A stretch of 64,000 nucleotides of DNA from an uncultured Pelagibacteraceae bacterium (lineage in GTDB: Bacteria > Pseudomonadota > Alphaproteobacteria > Pelagibacterales > Pelagibacteraceae): contig CACGLS010000001.1 of the NCBI GenBank assembly GCA_902573985.1, positions 62,001 to 126,000 on the forward strand, read 5' to 3'. Every line of letters starts with the position of its first letter. Positions within the stretch are counted from its first letter, which is position 1. Shown here piece by piece: positions 36,754 to 49,654 of the stretch. The notes beneath the pieces are model-generated. The model was not told where the DNA came from. It saw only the letters and a list, made by a program, of their open reading frames with translations, and searched no databases. The translations under genes were made by a program, and so were the position numbers.

Positions 36754-37906
36754 TAGCTACTTATTTACTAGCGAGTCAGTCTCTGAAGGTCACCCTGACA
36801 AAGTCTGTGATAGAATATCAGATATGGTTGTAGACTCTTATTTGAGAAAAGACCCAGAAGCAAGAGTTGCTTGTGAAACCCTAACGACAACTAACAAAGT
36901 AGTTTTAGCAGGTGAAGTTCGTGGACCTAAAATATCCAAAAATGAATTAACTACTAAAGTTAAAGATTGCATCAAAGATATAGGTTATGATCAAAAAGGT
37001 TTTAGTTGGAAAACAGCAAATATTGAAATATTTCTACACGAACAATCCTCTGATATTGCTATGGGAGTCGACTCAAAAGAAAATAAAGATGAAGGTGCCG
37101 GAGATCAGGGAATCATGTTTGGTTATGCATGCAAAGAAACAGAGGAGTTAATGCCAGCGCCAATACACTATTCACATAAAATTCTCAGATTAATGGCCCA
37201 AGATAGAAAAAAAGGTATATTAAAAGGCATTGAACCGGACTCTAAAAGTCAAGTAACAATGCATTATGAACAAGGCATACCTGTAAAAGTGACTTCAATA
37301 GTTATTTCTACTCAACATTCAAAAGAATTAAATCAAGAGCAAGTCAGAGAATTAATAATTCCATATATAACAAAATCAATACCAGAAAATTTACTTTTAG
37401 GATTAGATAAAAAAGAAATTTATATTAACCCAACAGGCCAATTTATTATTGGAGGACCAGATGGGGATACAGGTCTTACAGGTAGAAAAATTATTGTAGA
37501 CACCTATGGAGGTGCAGCTCCCCATGGAGGCGGAGCTTTCTCTGGCAAAGATCCAACTAAAGTTGATAGATCTGCAGCATACGCTTCAAGATATTTAGCC
37601 AAAAATATTGTCTCATCTGGAGCTTCCGATAAATGTTTAATTCAATTAGCATATGCAATAGGCATATCAAAACCATTATCAATATTTGTTAAATTAAATG
37701 AGAAAGATCAGTCAAAGGTTGAAAAAATTAAAAAAATTATACAAGAAAACTTTGATTTATCTCCAAGGGGGATACGAGAAATGTTAAAATTAAATAACCC
37801 AATTTATGAAGTAACTTCGGCCTACGGTCACTTTGGAAGAAAAGCCACTAATAATGGAGAGTTTTCATGGGAAAAAACAGATAAAGTAGAGCTATTTAAA
37901 GTGTAA
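36743..37906 (+). CDS. metK: S-adenosylmethionine synthetase MetK
   Basis: Makes S-adenosylmethionine from methionine and ATP. The 387-residue protein has [20 protein letters not shown] (about 8-27), the [12 protein letters not shown] block (about 114-125), and the P-loop-like [19 protein letters not shown] (about 253-271). It starts within lnt, so no SAM-sensing leader can be accommodated directly in front of it. It supplies the SAM used by rsmG, rsmI, miaB and ubiE. The 91-bp gap after it separates it from nusA. Confidence 0.98.
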   Translation: MSNNSYLFTSESVSEGHPDKVCDRISDMVVDSYLRKDPEARVACETLTTTNKVVLAGEVRGPKISKNELTTKVKDCIKDIGYDQKGFSWKTANIEIFLHEQSSDIAMGVDSKENKDEGAGDQGIMFGYACKETEELMPAPIHYSHKILRLMAQDRKKGILKGIEPDSKSQVTMHYEQGIPVKVTSIVISTQHSKELNQEQVRELIIPYITKSIPENLLLGLDKKEIYINPTGQFIIGGPDGDTGLTGRKIIVDTYGGAAPHGGGAFSGKDPTKVDRSAAYASRYLAKNIVSSGASDKCLIQLAYAIGISKPLSIFVKLNEKDQSKVEKIKKIIQENFDLSPRGIREMLKLNNPIYEVTSAYGHFGRKATNNGEFSWEKTDKVELFKV

Positions 37907-37919
37907 TCTTGAAAAAACC

Positions 37920-37947
37920 TTAATTTTATCTTAAATAGGCATAATAT
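37920..37947 (+). promoter_or_regulatory. Candidate vegetative promoter before nusA
   Basis: TTAATT (37920-37925) and TAATAT (37942-37947) are separated by 16 bp. The predicted start would be near 37955, just ahead of the hairpin at 37959-37980. The hexamers are AT-rich and could arise by chance in this genome, so the call is tentative. Confidence 0.35.
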
Positions 37948-37958
37948 CGTTGAATTAC

Positions 37959-37985
37959 AAAATGGGCATTAGCCCATTTTTTTTT
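37959..37985 (+). terminator. Intrinsic terminator/attenuator hairpin directly before nusA
   Basis: AAAATGGGC (37959-37967), loop ATTA, GCCCATTTT (37972-37980) form a 9-bp stem that runs into nine T (37977-37985). A GGGGGC (37986-37991) follows and is probably the nusA ribosome-binding site; its GGGC could alternatively pair with the GCCC of the stem. The hairpin either ends the tsaB-metK transcript or attenuates nusA, as leader terminators do before nusA operons in other proteobacteria. Confidence 0.8.
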
Positions 37986-37997
37986 GGGGGCTTTAGA

Positions 37998-39548
37998 ATG
38001 TTGAACAGAGGTTTAGATAAGTTAGAATTATTGAGAATTGTTGAAGCTGTTGCAAACGAAAAATCCATTGATAAAGAATTAGTTATAGGATCCATGGAAA
38101 GTGCAATTCAAAAAGCTGCATTAACAAAGTTTGGCAATGATAATAATATAGAAGTAAATATTGATAGAGAGAGTGGTGAAATAAAGATTCACAAAGTTTT
38201 GGATATTGTTGAAAATGTTGAGGACTCAGCTAGAGAAATTACATTAGAGGAGGCAAAAAAAATTGAGAAAAAAAATGATCAATTAAAAATAGGTGAAAAA
38301 GTTTATGAGGAGTTACCCCAAATTGATTTTGGACGAATAGCTGCTCAAAGTGCAAAACAAGTCATTAGTAGCAGAGTTAGAGAAGCTGAAAAAAATAGAC
38401 AATATGATGATTTTATAGACAAAGAAAGTCAAATATTAAGCGGTATCATCAAAAGATTGGAATATGGAAATGTAATTGTCGATTTAGGAAAAGCTGAAGG
38501 CGTAATTAAGAAAGACGAGCTTATTCCAAGAGAAATTTTAAAAACTGGAGATAGAGTCAAAGCATATTGCTATGAAGTTAAAAAAGAAATTAAAGGCCAT
38601 CAAATATTTTTATCAAGGGCTCATCCACAATTTCTAGCTAAACTTTTTTTTCAAGAAGTCCCAGAAATATACGAAGGAACTATTGAAATTAAATCAGTAG
38701 CTAGAGATCCAGGGAGCAGAGCCAAAATATGTGTTCATTCCAAAGACTCTTCGATCGATCCAGTTGGAGCATGTGTTGGAATGAGAGGAAGCAGGGTTCA
38801 AACCATTGTAAATGAGCTTCATGGAGAAAAAATTGATATTATCAAATGGACAGAAGATCTTCCAACTTTAATATCTGAGTCATTATCACCCGCAGAAATC
38901 CAAAGAGTTTTAATTGACCAAGAAAATAAGCGGATTGATATTATATTAACCGAAGAAAATTTAAGTAAAGCTATCGGAAGGAGGGGTCAAAATGTGAGGC
39001 TTGCATCAAAATTAACGAATTATGAAATTGATATCTTAACTGACAAAGAAGACTCTGAGAGAAGACAAGCCGAATTTAAAGACAGAACAGAAACTTTAAT
39101 CAAAAATCTTGAGGTGGATGAAACTTTAGGACAACTTTTAGTTTCAGAGGGTTTCTATTCTATTGAGGAAATAGCAAATTCAGAACCCGATGATATCTCA
39201 AAAATTGAAGCGATAGACGAAGACACATCTAAAGAATTGATTAATAGATCAAAAGAAACACTAATTAAACAAAAAGAAGCTGTTGCATTAAAATTAAAAG
39301 AATTGGGAGTAGAGGAAGAACTAATAAACCTGAAGGGTATGACGCAAGGGATGTTAGTAATATTAGGTCAGAAAAATATAAAGAAGTTAAGCGATTTTGC
39401 TGATTTATCCTCCGATGAGTTGATAGGTGGTTATGATGAAATAAGAGGAAAAAAAATTCGAATCGAGGGATATCTCGAAGAATTCTCACTTTCTAGAAAA
39501 GAAGCAGATGAATTAATTATGGCTGCAAGAAAAATAATTTATAAATAA
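37998..39548 (+). CDS. nusA: Transcription termination/antitermination factor NusA
   Basis: RNA-polymerase-associated elongation factor. From the ATG at 37998 the protein is 516 residues and starts MLNRGLDKLELLRIVEAVA, the family N-terminus. An in-frame ATG at 37950 is rejected because its extra 16 residues would be encoded by the terminator hairpin. Domains: NusA N-terminal domain, S1 (SGIIKRLEYGNVIVDLGKAE), two KH domains (GMRGSRVQTIVNELHGEKID and AIGRRGQNVRLASKLT) and two C-terminal acidic helix-hairpin-helix repeats. The usual upstream partner rimP is missing. Confidence 0.96.
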   Translation: MLNRGLDKLELLRIVEAVANEKSIDKELVIGSMESAIQKAALTKFGNDNNIEVNIDRESGEIKIHKVLDIVENVEDSAREITLEEAKKIEKKNDQLKIGEKVYEELPQIDFGRIAAQSAKQVISSRVREAEKNRQYDDFIDKESQILSGIIKRLEYGNVIVDLGKAEGVIKKDELIPREILKTGDRVKAYCYEVKKEIKGHQIFLSRAHPQFLAKLFFQEVPEIYEGTIEIKSVARDPGSRAKICVHSKDSSIDPVGACVGMRGSRVQTIVNELHGEKIDIIKWTEDLPTLISESLSPAEIQRVLIDQENKRIDIILTEENLSKAIGRRGQNVRLASKLTNYEIDILTDKEDSERRQAEFKDRTETLIKNLEVDETLGQLLVSEGFYSIEEIANSEPDDISKIEAIDEDTSKELINRSKETLIKQKEAVALKLKELGVEEELINLKGMTQGMLVILGQKNIKKLSDFADLSSDELIGGYDEIRGKKIRIEGYLEEFSLSRKEADELIMAARKIIYK

Positions 39549-39552
39549 TATT

Positions 39553-41736
39553 ATGGAAAAAGACAAAAATAAAAAAAAGACACTCACAATTTCGTCTGAT
39601 TTGAAAAAAAAAATTGATACTAGCTCTATATCATCCTCAGGTAAAAAATCGTTTGCAGTTGAAAAAAAAAAGAATTTTAAATTTGGTAATTTTCATAAAA
39701 AAAATAATGCTCTGTCTAAGAACAATTTAAATCTACAACCTAAAAATTTTGCTCGAAAATTTATTGAACAACAAGCCACTAAAGATTTTATTAAAAAAGA
39801 GAATAAACCTACTGGAAAAAGTAAATTAAAATTAAAGGGCCCAGTAGATAAAAGAGATTTTAAATTGACAGTTTCTAGAGCTTTAAATGTTGAGGAAATT
39901 GAAATTAAACAAAGAAGTTTAGCATCAGTTAAGAGAGCAAGATTAAAAGAAAAAAAAAGTAAACCTGAAACAGATGAAAAAAAGGAATTTAAAAAAGTTA
40001 TTAGAGAAGTAAAGATACCAGAACAGATAACTATTCAAGAGCTTTCAAACAGAATGGCTGAGAAATCAAGTGAGATAATTAAATTTCTCTTTAATATGAA
40101 AGTAGTTGCAACGATTAACCATAATATTGATAAAGATACAGCTGAATATATAGTAAAAGAATTTGGTCACAAAGCAATTCTAGAAGGTAGTCCATCAATA
40201 GAGACAAATAAAATTAAAGGACAACTCGCTGGAGAAATAAAATCTAGACCGCCTATTGTTACTATCATGGGCCACGTTGATCATGGCAAAACATCACTCT
40301 TAGACTCACTAAGAGAAAGCAATGTTGTATCAGGGGAACATGGTGGAATTACTCAACACATTGGTGCTTATCAAGTTAAAGCAGAGGGTGAAAAATTAAT
40401 TACTTTTATTGATACTCCAGGCCATGCTGCATTTACTGAAATGCGAGCAAGAGGTTCTAAAATAACTGACATTGTTATTTTAGTGATTGCAGCAGATGAT
40501 GGAATTAAACCCCAAACAATTGAAGCTATAAAACATGCGAAAGCTGCAAAGGTACCAATAATTGTTGCGATAAATAAGTGTGATCTACCTGAAAAAAATA
40601 TTAGTAAAATAAAAAATGAGATGATGCAATATGAGTTAATCGCTGAAGACTTAAGTGGAGATACTCTTTTTGTTGAAGTGTCTGCCCTAAAAAAAATTAA
40701 CTTGGATAAATTAAAGGAGAGCATTTTGCTACAATCAGAAATTTTAGATTTAAAGGCCTCATATTCTGATAGAGCAAGAGGAGTAGTGATTGAGTCAAAA
40801 ATAGATAAAGGAAAAGGTCCAGTTTCAACAATATTAGTAAGTAACGGTACTTTAAAAAGAGGCGACTATTTTATTTGTGGAGACACATGGGGAAAAGTTA
40901 GAGCTATGATTAATCATGAGGGTAAGAATGTTAATGAGGCTCCTCCCTCAATGCCTGTTGAAATTTTAGGTATGAATGGATCAGCCTACGCAGGTGCTGA
41001 GTTTTATGTAACTAACGACGAGAATGAAGCTAAAAAAATGTCAGAGTTTAAGAAGGACAAATCTAATAAAAACAAATTTTTACCTAAAGAAAAGGCTGCT
41101 TTATTTGAAGCGACTAAAAACAAGAATGAACTAAATATTCTTATTAAGTCTGATGTTCAAGGATCCAGTGAGGCTTTAAACATGGCAATTAATAAAATTA
41201 AACATAATGAAGTAGAAGCAAAAATTATTTTGTCTGACATAGGTATGATAAATGAGACAGATGTTTCATTAGCAAAAGCTTCTAATGCAATTTTAATTGG
41301 TTTCAATGTAAAACCAAATAGAGAGGCAAAAAAACTTGCTGAAGATCAAAAAATTGAGATCAAATTTTTTAATATAATTTATGAAGCTTTGGATTATGTT
41401 GAAAAATCCCTATCAGGACTTCTTGAACCTGATGTTAAGGAAACTTTACTAGGAAGTGCAGAAATTCAAAAGATATTTAAGGTTTCTAAAGCTGGGAAGA
41501 TAGCTGGCTCGAAAGTAATAAGTGGGGAAATTAAAAGTAAATCTAAAGCAAGGATTGTTAGGGACGGAGTTGTTGTTTATAGTGGTGAAATTTTATCGAT
41601 CTTCAGAGAAAAAAATCAAGTAAAAGAGGTCGGCACTGGTTTAGAGTGTGGTATCAGTATAAAAGATTTTATAGATTTTAAAGAGAAAGACGTAATTGAG
41701 TCCTATCTTTCTGAAAAAATACAAAGGTCAATATAA
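39553..41736 (+). CDS. infB: Translation initiation factor IF-2
   Basis: GTPase that brings initiator tRNA to the ribosome. At 727 residues it is short for an alphaproteobacterial IF-2 (often 850-1000), because the variable N-terminal region is reduced to a lysine-rich stretch. The G domain has GHVDHGKTSLLDSL (G1, about 240-253), DTPGHAAFTEMRARG (G3) and NKCDLPEKN (G4), followed by domains II-IV with SDVQGSSEALNMAI. The stop overlaps the rbfA ATG by one base. Confidence 0.98.
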   Translation: MEKDKNKKKTLTISSDLKKKIDTSSISSSGKKSFAVEKKKNFKFGNFHKKNNALSKNNLNLQPKNFARKFIEQQATKDFIKKENKPTGKSKLKLKGPVDKRDFKLTVSRALNVEEIEIKQRSLASVKRARLKEKKSKPETDEKKEFKKVIREVKIPEQITIQELSNRMAEKSSEIIKFLFNMKVVATINHNIDKDTAEYIVKEFGHKAILEGSPSIETNKIKGQLAGEIKSRPPIVTIMGHVDHGKTSLLDSLRESNVVSGEHGGITQHIGAYQVKAEGEKLITFIDTPGHAAFTEMRARGSKITDIVILVIAADDGIKPQTIEAIKHAKAAKVPIIVAINKCDLPEKNISKIKNEMMQYELIAEDLSGDTLFVEVSALKKINLDKLKESILLQSEILDLKASYSDRARGVVIESKIDKGKGPVSTILVSNGTLKRGDYFICGDTWGKVRAMINHEGKNVNEAPPSMPVEILGMNGSAYAGAEFYVTNDENEAKKMSEFKKDKSNKNKFLPKEKAALFEATKNKNELNILIKSDVQGSSEALNMAINKIKHNEVEAKIILSDIGMINETDVSLAKASNAILIGFNVKPNREAKKLAEDQKIEIKFFNIIYEALDYVEKSLSGLLEPDVKETLLGSAEIQKIFKVSKAGKIAGSKVISGEIKSKSKARIVRDGVVVYSGEILSIFREKNQVKEVGTGLECGISIKDFIDFKEKDVIESYLSEKIQRSI

Positions 41737-42134
41737 TGTCTAATCAAATATATCAAAAACCATTTAGCCAAAGACAATTACGAGTTGGAGAGTTAGTGAA
41801 ACAAAATCTTGGGGAGTTGTTTATAAGAAATGAGGCTAAAATACCCTTAATAAATTCAAAATTAATTACTGTTACCGAAGTTAGAATGACCCCAGATCTC
41901 AAATCTGCAAGGGTTTTCGTGATTCCTTTAGGTGGAGTAGACACTAAAGAAACAGTAAAAATCTTGACTGAATACTCTCATCTTGTTAGAAAAGCGCTAT
42001 CTAAAAGGCTAGATATTAAGTTTCTTCCTAAACTCACATTTGTTGAAGATAACTCATTTGAATATGCTGAAAAGATTGAAAGAATTATAAAAAAAAATAA
42101 AGAAAATGATAAAGAAAAAAAAAGATACAATTAA
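41736..42134 (+). CDS. rbfA: Ribosome-binding factor A
   Basis: Assists late maturation of the 30S subunit at the 5' end of 16S rRNA. The 132-residue protein has the KH-type fold with SQRQLRVGELVKQNLGELF (about 12-30), TVTEVRMTPDLKSARVFVIP (about 46-65), and RKALSKRLDIKFLPKLTFVEDNSFEYAEKI, the conserved end. It starts on the infB stop and its last 29 bp overlap rpsO. truB, usual between rbfA and rpsO, is missing. Confidence 0.95.
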   Translation: MSNQIYQKPFSQRQLRVGELVKQNLGELFIRNEAKIPLINSKLITVTEVRMTPDLKSARVFVIPLGGVDTKETVKILTEYSHLVRKALSKRLDIKFLPKLTFVEDNSFEYAEKIERIIKKNKENDKEKKRYN

Positions 42135-42366
42135 ATCTCTTGCAATACATGCCAAAGATGTTGGTTCTACGGAAATACAAATAGGTTTATTAACAGATAA
42201 AATTATAAAATTATCTGAGCATTTTAAAAAATTTAAAAAAGATAAACATTCAACTTTAGGTCTGACAAAATCAGTTAATAAAAGAAAAAAACTTCTTACA
42301 TATTTAAAAAAGAAAAACACTGATTCCTACCAAAAAGTTATAAAACAACTTAACTTAAGGAAATAA
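42106..42366 (+). CDS. rpsO: 30S ribosomal protein S15
   Basis: Primary 16S rRNA-binding protein of the 30S platform. The 86 residues match S15 along their length: [23 protein letters not shown] (about 18-40), [22 protein letters not shown] (about 46-67) and [12 protein letters not shown] at the end. The start lies 29 bp inside rbfA. A later start would lose the first conserved helix, so I keep it. The stop overlaps the pnp start by one base, the classic rpsO-pnp pair. Confidence 0.95.
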   Translation: MIKKKKDTIKSLAIHAKDVGSTEIQIGLLTDKIIKLSEHFKKFKKDKHSTLGLTKSVNKRKKLLTYLKKKNTDSYQKVIKQLNLRK

Positions 42367-44438
42367 TGTTCAAAATTCATAAGGAAGAATTAGAAGTTAA
42401 TGGTAAAAAATTAACTTTGGAGACAGGTAAGATTGCTCGCCAAGCTGATGGTGCTATTATTGCTCAATTAGGTGAGACAGTCGTAATTGCAACCGCTGTA
42501 GGAGCAAAAAAAGTTGCTGATGGACAAGATTATTTTCCGTTATCAGTAAATTATCAAGAAAAATATTATGCTGCTGGTAAAATACCAGGTGGGTACTTTA
42601 AAAGAGAGGCAAGGCCAACAGAGGCTGAAACACTAATTTCAAGATTAATTGATAGACCTATAAGACCACTATTTCCCTCTAGCTTTATGAACGAGGTACA
42701 AGTTTTACCTACTGTATTATCTTATGATACTGAAAATCAACCAGACATTTTATCAATTATAGCCTCTTCTGCAGCTCTAGCTATATCCGGATTGCCATTT
42801 ATGGGACCTATAGCTGCAAGTAGAGTCGGTTACAAAGATGGAAAATATTTATTAAATCCATCTGTGGAAGAGTTAAAAGACTCACAATTAGACTTAGTAG
42901 TAGCTGGCACTAAAGATGCAGTATTAATGGTCGAGTCAGAAACATCAGGGCTATCTGAAAAAGTCATGCTTGATGCTGTAAAATTTGGCCATGAAAAATT
43001 TGTACCAATAATTGACGCCATCGAAAAGCTAGCTAAAAAAGCTGGTAAACCAAAATGGGAAGTCGGAGAAATTGATCATTCTGAAGTTAAAAAGAAAATT
43101 GCAGAAAAATTTGAAAAAGGTTTGAGAAGCGCATTTAAAGAAATCGATAAGAAAAAAAGATCTAACGCTATTTCCGAAATAGAAATCCAATGTAAAGAAA
43201 TGTTTATTGAAGACGAAAAAGTCACTGAAAATCAAGCGATGTCACAACTGAAATCTTTAGAAAAAGATATAGTGAGAACAGCTATTTTAAAGGAGGGGAA
43301 AAGAATAGATGGAAGAGGATTAGCTGATGTAAGACAAATCAAATGCGAAGTTGGAGTTTTACCAAGAACTCACGGATCAGCTCTTTTTACCAGAGGAGAA
43401 ACCCAAGCTCTTGTAGTTACAACTCTTGGAATGGCAGACGACGAACAAAGATTAGAGAGTTTAGAAGGCATGCAAAGATCTAATTTTATGTTACACTATA
43501 ATTTTCCTCCCTTTTCAGTTGGAGAATGTGGAAGAATAGGAACTGGACGGAGAGAAATAGGTCATGGTAAACTCGCTTGGAGAGCTATAAATTCTTCTTT
43601 ACCAAAAAAGGATAATTTCCCTTATACATTAAGAGTAGTTTCAGAAATAACAGAGTCAAATGGATCCTCCTCAATGGCAACTGTTTGTGGAACTTCATTA
43701 TCATTAATGGATGCAGGTGTTCCAATCAAAGAGCCAGTTGCTGGCATTGCGATGGGATTAATAAAAGAGGGTGATAATTTTTCAGTGCTCTCAGACATTC
43801 TAGGCGATGAAGATCATTTAGGAGATATGGATTTCAAAGTAGCTGGAACAAAAAATGGTATCACCTCACTTCAGATGGATATCAAAATTACTGGTATTAC
43901 ATTTGAGATTATGAAAAAAGCATTAGATCAAGCAAAAAGCGGAAGAGAACATATTCTAAATGAAATGAATAAAGCTATCAAAACTTCGAGAAAAGAGTTT
44001 TCTAAACACACACCAAAAATGGAAACTATTAAAGTAGATAAGAAAGATATAGCCACTGTGATTGGTAAGGGTGGAGCAACTATTAGAGAAATTGTTGAAA
44101 CTTCAGGGGCTAAAGTTGATGTAAAGGATACTGGCGAAGTAACAGTTGCTGCTCCAGATGAGTCTTCTAGAAATAAGGCTATTGAATTTATTAAAAATTT
44201 AATCGCTAAACCTGAAATGGGTAAAATTTATAAAGGTAAAGTTGTTAAAATTATGGAGTTTGGAGCCTTTGTAAACTTCTTAGGAAAACAAGATGGTCTT
44301 GTGCACATTTCTGAGTTAGCTGACAAAAGAGTTGCAAAAGTAGGTGATGTAGTAAAAGAGGGTGATGAAGTCTCCGTAAAAGTTGTTGGATTTGATAGGG
44401 GAAAAGTAAAACTTTCAATGAAGCAGGCTTCTGCCTAA
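42366..44438 (+). CDS. pnp: Polyribonucleotide nucleotidyltransferase (PNPase)
   Basis: 3'-to-5' phosphorolytic exoribonuclease of the RNA degradosome. The 690 residues hold two RNase PH domains ([56 protein letters not shown]), a helical linker, a KH domain ([15 protein letters not shown], about 562-576) and an S1 domain ([20 protein letters not shown], about 619-638). Length is standard. The end overlaps the converging fabI by 4 bp. Confidence 0.98.
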   Translation: MFKIHKEELEVNGKKLTLETGKIARQADGAIIAQLGETVVIATAVGAKKVADGQDYFPLSVNYQEKYYAAGKIPGGYFKREARPTEAETLISRLIDRPIRPLFPSSFMNEVQVLPTVLSYDTENQPDILSIIASSAALAISGLPFMGPIAASRVGYKDGKYLLNPSVEELKDSQLDLVVAGTKDAVLMVESETSGLSEKVMLDAVKFGHEKFVPIIDAIEKLAKKAGKPKWEVGEIDHSEVKKKIAEKFEKGLRSAFKEIDKKKRSNAISEIEIQCKEMFIEDEKVTENQAMSQLKSLEKDIVRTAILKEGKRIDGRGLADVRQIKCEVGVLPRTHGSALFTRGETQALVVTTLGMADDEQRLESLEGMQRSNFMLHYNFPPFSVGECGRIGTGRREIGHGKLAWRAINSSLPKKDNFPYTLRVVSEITESNGSSSMATVCGTSLSLMDAGVPIKEPVAGIAMGLIKEGDNFSVLSDILGDEDHLGDMDFKVAGTKNGITSLQMDIKITGITFEIMKKALDQAKSGREHILNEMNKAIKTSRKEFSKHTPKMETIKVDKKDIATVIGKGGATIREIVETSGAKVDVKDTGEVTVAAPDESSRNKAIEFIKNLIAKPEMGKIYKGKVVKIMEFGAFVNFLGKQDGLVHISELADKRVAKVGDVVKEGDEVSVKVVGFDRGKVKLSMKQASA

Positions 44439-45220
44439 ATCATATTTTTAGGATCAGGCATTCCAACTTTGTTATAACCTGCGTCTACATAATGAATTTC
44501 ACCAGTCACACCTGCAGCTAAATGGCTTAGTAAGTAAAGAGCAGAATTTCCAACATCATGAATATCTACATTTCTTTTTAAAAAAGAGTGATCTTCATTC
44601 CACTTATACAAAAATTTTGCATCTCCGATCGCTGAAGCAGCTAAAGTCTTGATTGGGCCAGCGCTTATTGCATTTACCCTTATCTTTTTTTTACCAAGAT
44701 CTCTTGCCAAATACTTTACGCTCGCCTCGAGGGCAGATTTACAAACTCCCATTACATTGTAATTAGGTATGGCTTTAGAAGACTCATAAGTAAGTGTAAG
44801 CATACTTCCACCATCTTTCATTATTTTAGATGCTTCTCGTGATACTTCGGTAAAAGAATAGCATGAGATAAGCATACTTTTAAGAAAGTTTTCTCTTGTT
44901 GTGTTTAAATATTCTCCAGTTAATTCTGATTTATCTGAAAATGCTACAGCATGAACTACAAAGTCTATTTCTCCCCATTTTGACTTTATATCGTCAAAAA
45001 GTTTTATAACTTCCTCTTTTTTTTCGACATCACAACTGAATGTAGCTTTTGAATTTAACTTCTCAGCTAAAGGTATCACTCTTTTTTTTAAGGCATCGCC
45101 TAAATAGGTAAATGCTAATTCAGCGCCAGCTTCTGCAAGTTTTTGGGATATCCCCCAGGCTATAGAGCGTTCATTAGCAACGCCCATTATAAGCCCTTTT
45201 TTTCCTTTCATTAAACTCAT
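44435..45220 (-). CDS. fabI: Enoyl-ACP reductase FabI
   Basis: NADH-dependent last step of each fatty-acid elongation cycle. The 261-residue short-chain-dehydrogenase-like protein starts with [20 protein letters not shown] (about 6-25) and has [11 protein letters not shown] and the catalytic Tyr-x6-Lys in [16 protein letters not shown]. The end [20 protein letters not shown] is typical. The start overlaps fabB by 4 bp. The fabA-fabB-fabI operon supplies both saturated and unsaturated acyl chains. Confidence 0.97.
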   Translation of the reverse strand: MSLMKGKKGLIMGVANERSIAWGISQKLAEAGAELAFTYLGDALKKRVIPLAEKLNSKATFSCDVEKKEEVIKLFDDIKSKWGEIDFVVHAVAFSDKSELTGEYLNTTRENFLKSMLISCYSFTEVSREASKIMKDGGSMLTLTYESSKAIPNYNVMGVCKSALEASVKYLARDLGKKKIRVNAISAGPIKTLAASAIGDAKFLYKWNEDHSFLKRNVDIHDVGNSALYLLSHLAAGVTGEIHYVDAGYNKVGMPDPKNMI

Positions 45221-46434
45221 TGTTTTGCCTTTTCGAATACTAAAGTAGCATTAGTTCCTCCGAAGCCAAAACTATTTGACATTATAGCATTTAAATTTAC
45301 TTCTTTTTCAACTGTTGTAATAATTGGATATTTTTTTGCTTCTTCGTCCATATCATTAATATTCGCAGAAGCAGCAATAAAATTATTTTTCATCATAATT
45401 AAACTGTAAATAGCCTCATGAACTGAAGTAGCTCCTAATGAGTGACCTGCAAGAGATTTGGTTGAACTAATTTTTGGTTTGTAGTCACTAAATACTTCTC
45501 CAACTGCTTTTAATTCAGTAATGTCTCCAACAGGTGTTGATGTCCCGTGAGTATTAATGTAATCGATTTTATTTTTTGCGGTGCTCAATGCCATCTTCAT
45601 ACATCGGATAGCTCCTTCTCCTGATGGAGCAACCATATCATAACCATCAGAAGTAGCACCGTAGCCGGTTAATTCTGCATATATTTTTGCCCCTCTTGAT
45701 TTAGCATGTTCATATTCCTCCAAAACTAGGACACCACCACCACCTGAAATAACAAAACCATCTCGAGTTTTATCATACGGTCTTGAGGCTTTTTCAGGGG
45801 TATCATTATATTTTGAAGACAAGGCTGTCATCGCATCAAACATCGCAGTCATCGCAAAATGAACTTCATCACTACCACCCGCAAAAATAATTTTTTGTTT
45901 TCCTAGTTGAATTAATTCCATAGCATTACCAATGCAATGTCCGCTAGTTGCACATGCTGAACTAATAGTATAGTTAACTCCTTTTATTTTAAAAGGGACT
46001 GCTAGAGTAGCTGAAGCTGTACTTGACATTGTTCGTGGAACTACAAAAGGCCCCATTCTTTTTGGACTTTTTTCTCTAGTTTTGTCTGCTGCTAATATTA
46101 CATTTTCTATTGAAGGACCACCTGAACCCATAATCATTCCAGTTGATATATTACTTACATCTTTTTCTTCAAGTCCAGAATCTTTAACAGCTTCATTCAT
46201 TGAAACATAATTATAAGCAGACCCTGGCCCCATAAACCTTATAAATTTTCTGTCCACGTGATCTTCCAGTTTTATATTCGGTTTTCCGTGAACATGACTT
46301 TTTAAATTGTATTCTTTGTATTCTTCAGCAAATGTAATACCTGATTTTGCATTTAGTAATGACTTATAAACTTCATCTTGATTATTTCCTAAACAAGAAA
46401 CTACCCCTAGTCCAGTAACTACAACTCTTTTCAT
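45217..46434 (-). CDS. fabB: 3-oxoacyl-ACP synthase I FabB
   Basis: Condensing enzyme that elongates the cis-unsaturated intermediates made by FabA. The 405 residues carry the Cys-His-His triad: [10 protein letters not shown] (Cys near 162), [13 protein letters not shown] (His near 296) and [17 protein letters not shown] (His near 331). The N-terminus [16 protein letters not shown] and the end [17 protein letters not shown] are family features. It overlaps fabA by 4 bp and fabI by 4 bp. Confidence 0.97.
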   Translation of the reverse strand: MKRVVVTGLGVVSCLGNNQDEVYKSLLNAKSGITFAEEYKEYNLKSHVHGKPNIKLEDHVDRKFIRFMGPGSAYNYVSMNEAVKDSGLEEKDVSNISTGMIMGSGGPSIENVILAADKTREKSPKRMGPFVVPRTMSSTASATLAVPFKIKGVNYTISSACATSGHCIGNAMELIQLGKQKIIFAGGSDEVHFAMTAMFDAMTALSSKYNDTPEKASRPYDKTRDGFVISGGGGVLVLEEYEHAKSRGAKIYAELTGYGATSDGYDMVAPSGEGAIRCMKMALSTAKNKIDYINTHGTSTPVGDITELKAVGEVFSDYKPKISSTKSLAGHSLGATSVHEAIYSLIMMKNNFIAASANINDMDEEAKKYPIITTVEKEVNLNAIMSNSFGFGGTNATLVFEKAKQ

Positions 46435-46934
46435 GATTTAAATAATCCTACCTTAAGATTTTCTGCAGTGTAAATTATTTTCCCATCTGCACTTAAAATA
46501 CCATTAGCTAATCCAACAGCTGTACCTTCTTTTTTTAAAATTCTTTTCATATTTATTTCGTAAGTAGCCATTTTAATATTTTTTAAAACTTCACCTGTAA
46601 ATTTTACAGAATTTACTCCTAAAGCTCTACCCTTTCCTGGCTCGCCTATCCAGCCTAAATAAAATCCAACTAACTGCCACATAGCATCTAAACCTAGACA
46701 ACCCGGCATAACTGGGTCCTTCTTAAAATGGCAATCAAAAAACCATAGGTTGTCTTTAATATCAAGCTCCGCTTTAATAAAACCTTTTTTAAACTCACCT
46801 GTATCTTTTTTTATTTCTGTAATTCTATCAAACATCAACATTGGAGGTAATGGTAGCTTAGCATTTCCCTCACCAAATAATTTTCCCTCTCCACACGAAA
46901 TTAGCTCATCGTAATTGTAACTATTTTTTTGCAT
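46431..46934 (-). CDS. fabA: 3-hydroxydecanoyl-ACP dehydratase/isomerase FabA
   Basis: Dehydrates and isomerises the C10 intermediate, the branch point to unsaturated fatty acids. I choose the ATG at 46934 ([20 protein letters not shown]), which matches the family N-terminus. An upstream in-frame ATG at 46973 would add 13 residues lying in the leader. Of the 167 residues, [20 protein letters not shown] carries the catalytic His and the signature. It is divergent from irr across 92 bp that hold a 17-bp dyad overlapping a TATAAT for fabA. Confidence 0.96.
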   Translation of the reverse strand: MQKNSYNYDELISCGEGKLFGEGNAKLPLPPMLMFDRITEIKKDTGEFKKGFIKAELDIKDNLWFFDCHFKKDPVMPGCLGLDAMWQLVGFYLGWIGEPGKGRALGVNSVKFTGEVLKNIKMATYEINMKRILKKEGTAVGLANGILSADGKIIYTAENLKVGLFKS

Positions 46935-46985
46935 GATTAAGAATTGTTTTACTTGATTTAGCAAAAGTTTCATATATATTTTGTT

Positions 46986-47002
46986 TTTAGAATGATTATA
47001 AA
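46986..47002. promoter_or_regulatory. Irr/Fur-type operator between fabA and irr
   Basis: TTTAGAATGATTATAAA is a dyad of two 8-bp arms around one base with a single mismatch. A nearly identical copy (one base different, the centre) lies before katG. It overlaps TATAAT for fabA on the minus strand (46995-47000) and TATAAA toward irr on the plus strand (46997-47002). The half-site TTTAGAAT resembles the iron-control element recognised by alphaproteobacterial Irr. Binding is inferred. Confidence 0.7.
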
Positions 47003-47026
47003 GTAGATTAAAAAGCGAATTAAAAC

Positions 47027-47434
47027 GTGAAAAAAATAGACATTTTAAAAAAATTAAGATCTTCTGGGTTAAGACCGACTAAACAAAGAGTTGAAATAGC
47101 TAAATTTTTATTTGAAAGGGAACAAACTTTCCATTTTACAGTTGAAAGTCTAAACAAACTTTTGACCAAAAAATCGGCTTCTAAAATTGCGCTAGCTACA
47201 ATTTATAATACCGTCCACGCATTTAAAACAGCCGGACATTTAAGTGAAGTAGAAGTGAGAGGAAACAAAACTTATTTTGATACTAATGTTTCAAACCACC
47301 ACCATTTTTATGATAGCGATACTTCAGAATTAATAGACATCAATGCGAATGATATAATCATTCAAAAAATTCCAAAAGCACCAAATGGTAAGAAAATTAA
47401 AAATGTTGAGGTATTTATAAATTTGAAAAACTGA
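47027..47434 (+). CDS. irr: Iron response regulator Irr (Fur superfamily)
   Basis: A 135-residue Fur-like regulator that in alphaproteobacteria senses heme and iron. The DNA-binding half has [18 protein letters not shown] and [22 protein letters not shown]. The sensing half has [24 protein letters not shown] with the HHH heme-binding motif of Irr. The N-terminal GCPWHD-type heme motif of Bradyrhizobium Irr is absent, as in many members. It starts with GTG. Its place beside fabA-fabB-fabI is conserved in relatives. The twin 17-bp dyads before and after it suggest it controls itself, the fab operon and katG. Confidence 0.9.
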   Translation: MKKIDILKKLRSSGLRPTKQRVEIAKFLFEREQTFHFTVESLNKLLTKKSASKIALATIYNTVHAFKTAGHLSEVEVRGNKTYFDTNVSNHHHFYDSDTSELIDINANDIIIQKIPKAPNGKKIKNVEVFINLKN

Positions 47435-47456
47435 CAGTTTGTCGCTTGTTTTTCAC

Positions 47457-49653
<2,197 letters not shown>

Positions 49654-49654
49654 T

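Noticed and set aside
37950-37997. Upstream ATG extending nusA by 16 residues
   Set aside because: The added codons coincide with the terminator hairpin and its T run, and NusA proteins start at the MLNRGLDKLELL-type segment.
46253-46262. CACGTG in fabB as a third parS
   Set aside because: Flanks do not extend the TTTCACGTGAAA palindrome (CCACGTGATC).
46935-46973. N-terminal extension of FabA from ATG 46973
   Set aside because: [11 protein letters not shown] at 46934 matches the family N-terminus, and the extension would lie in the short leader after the candidate promoter.
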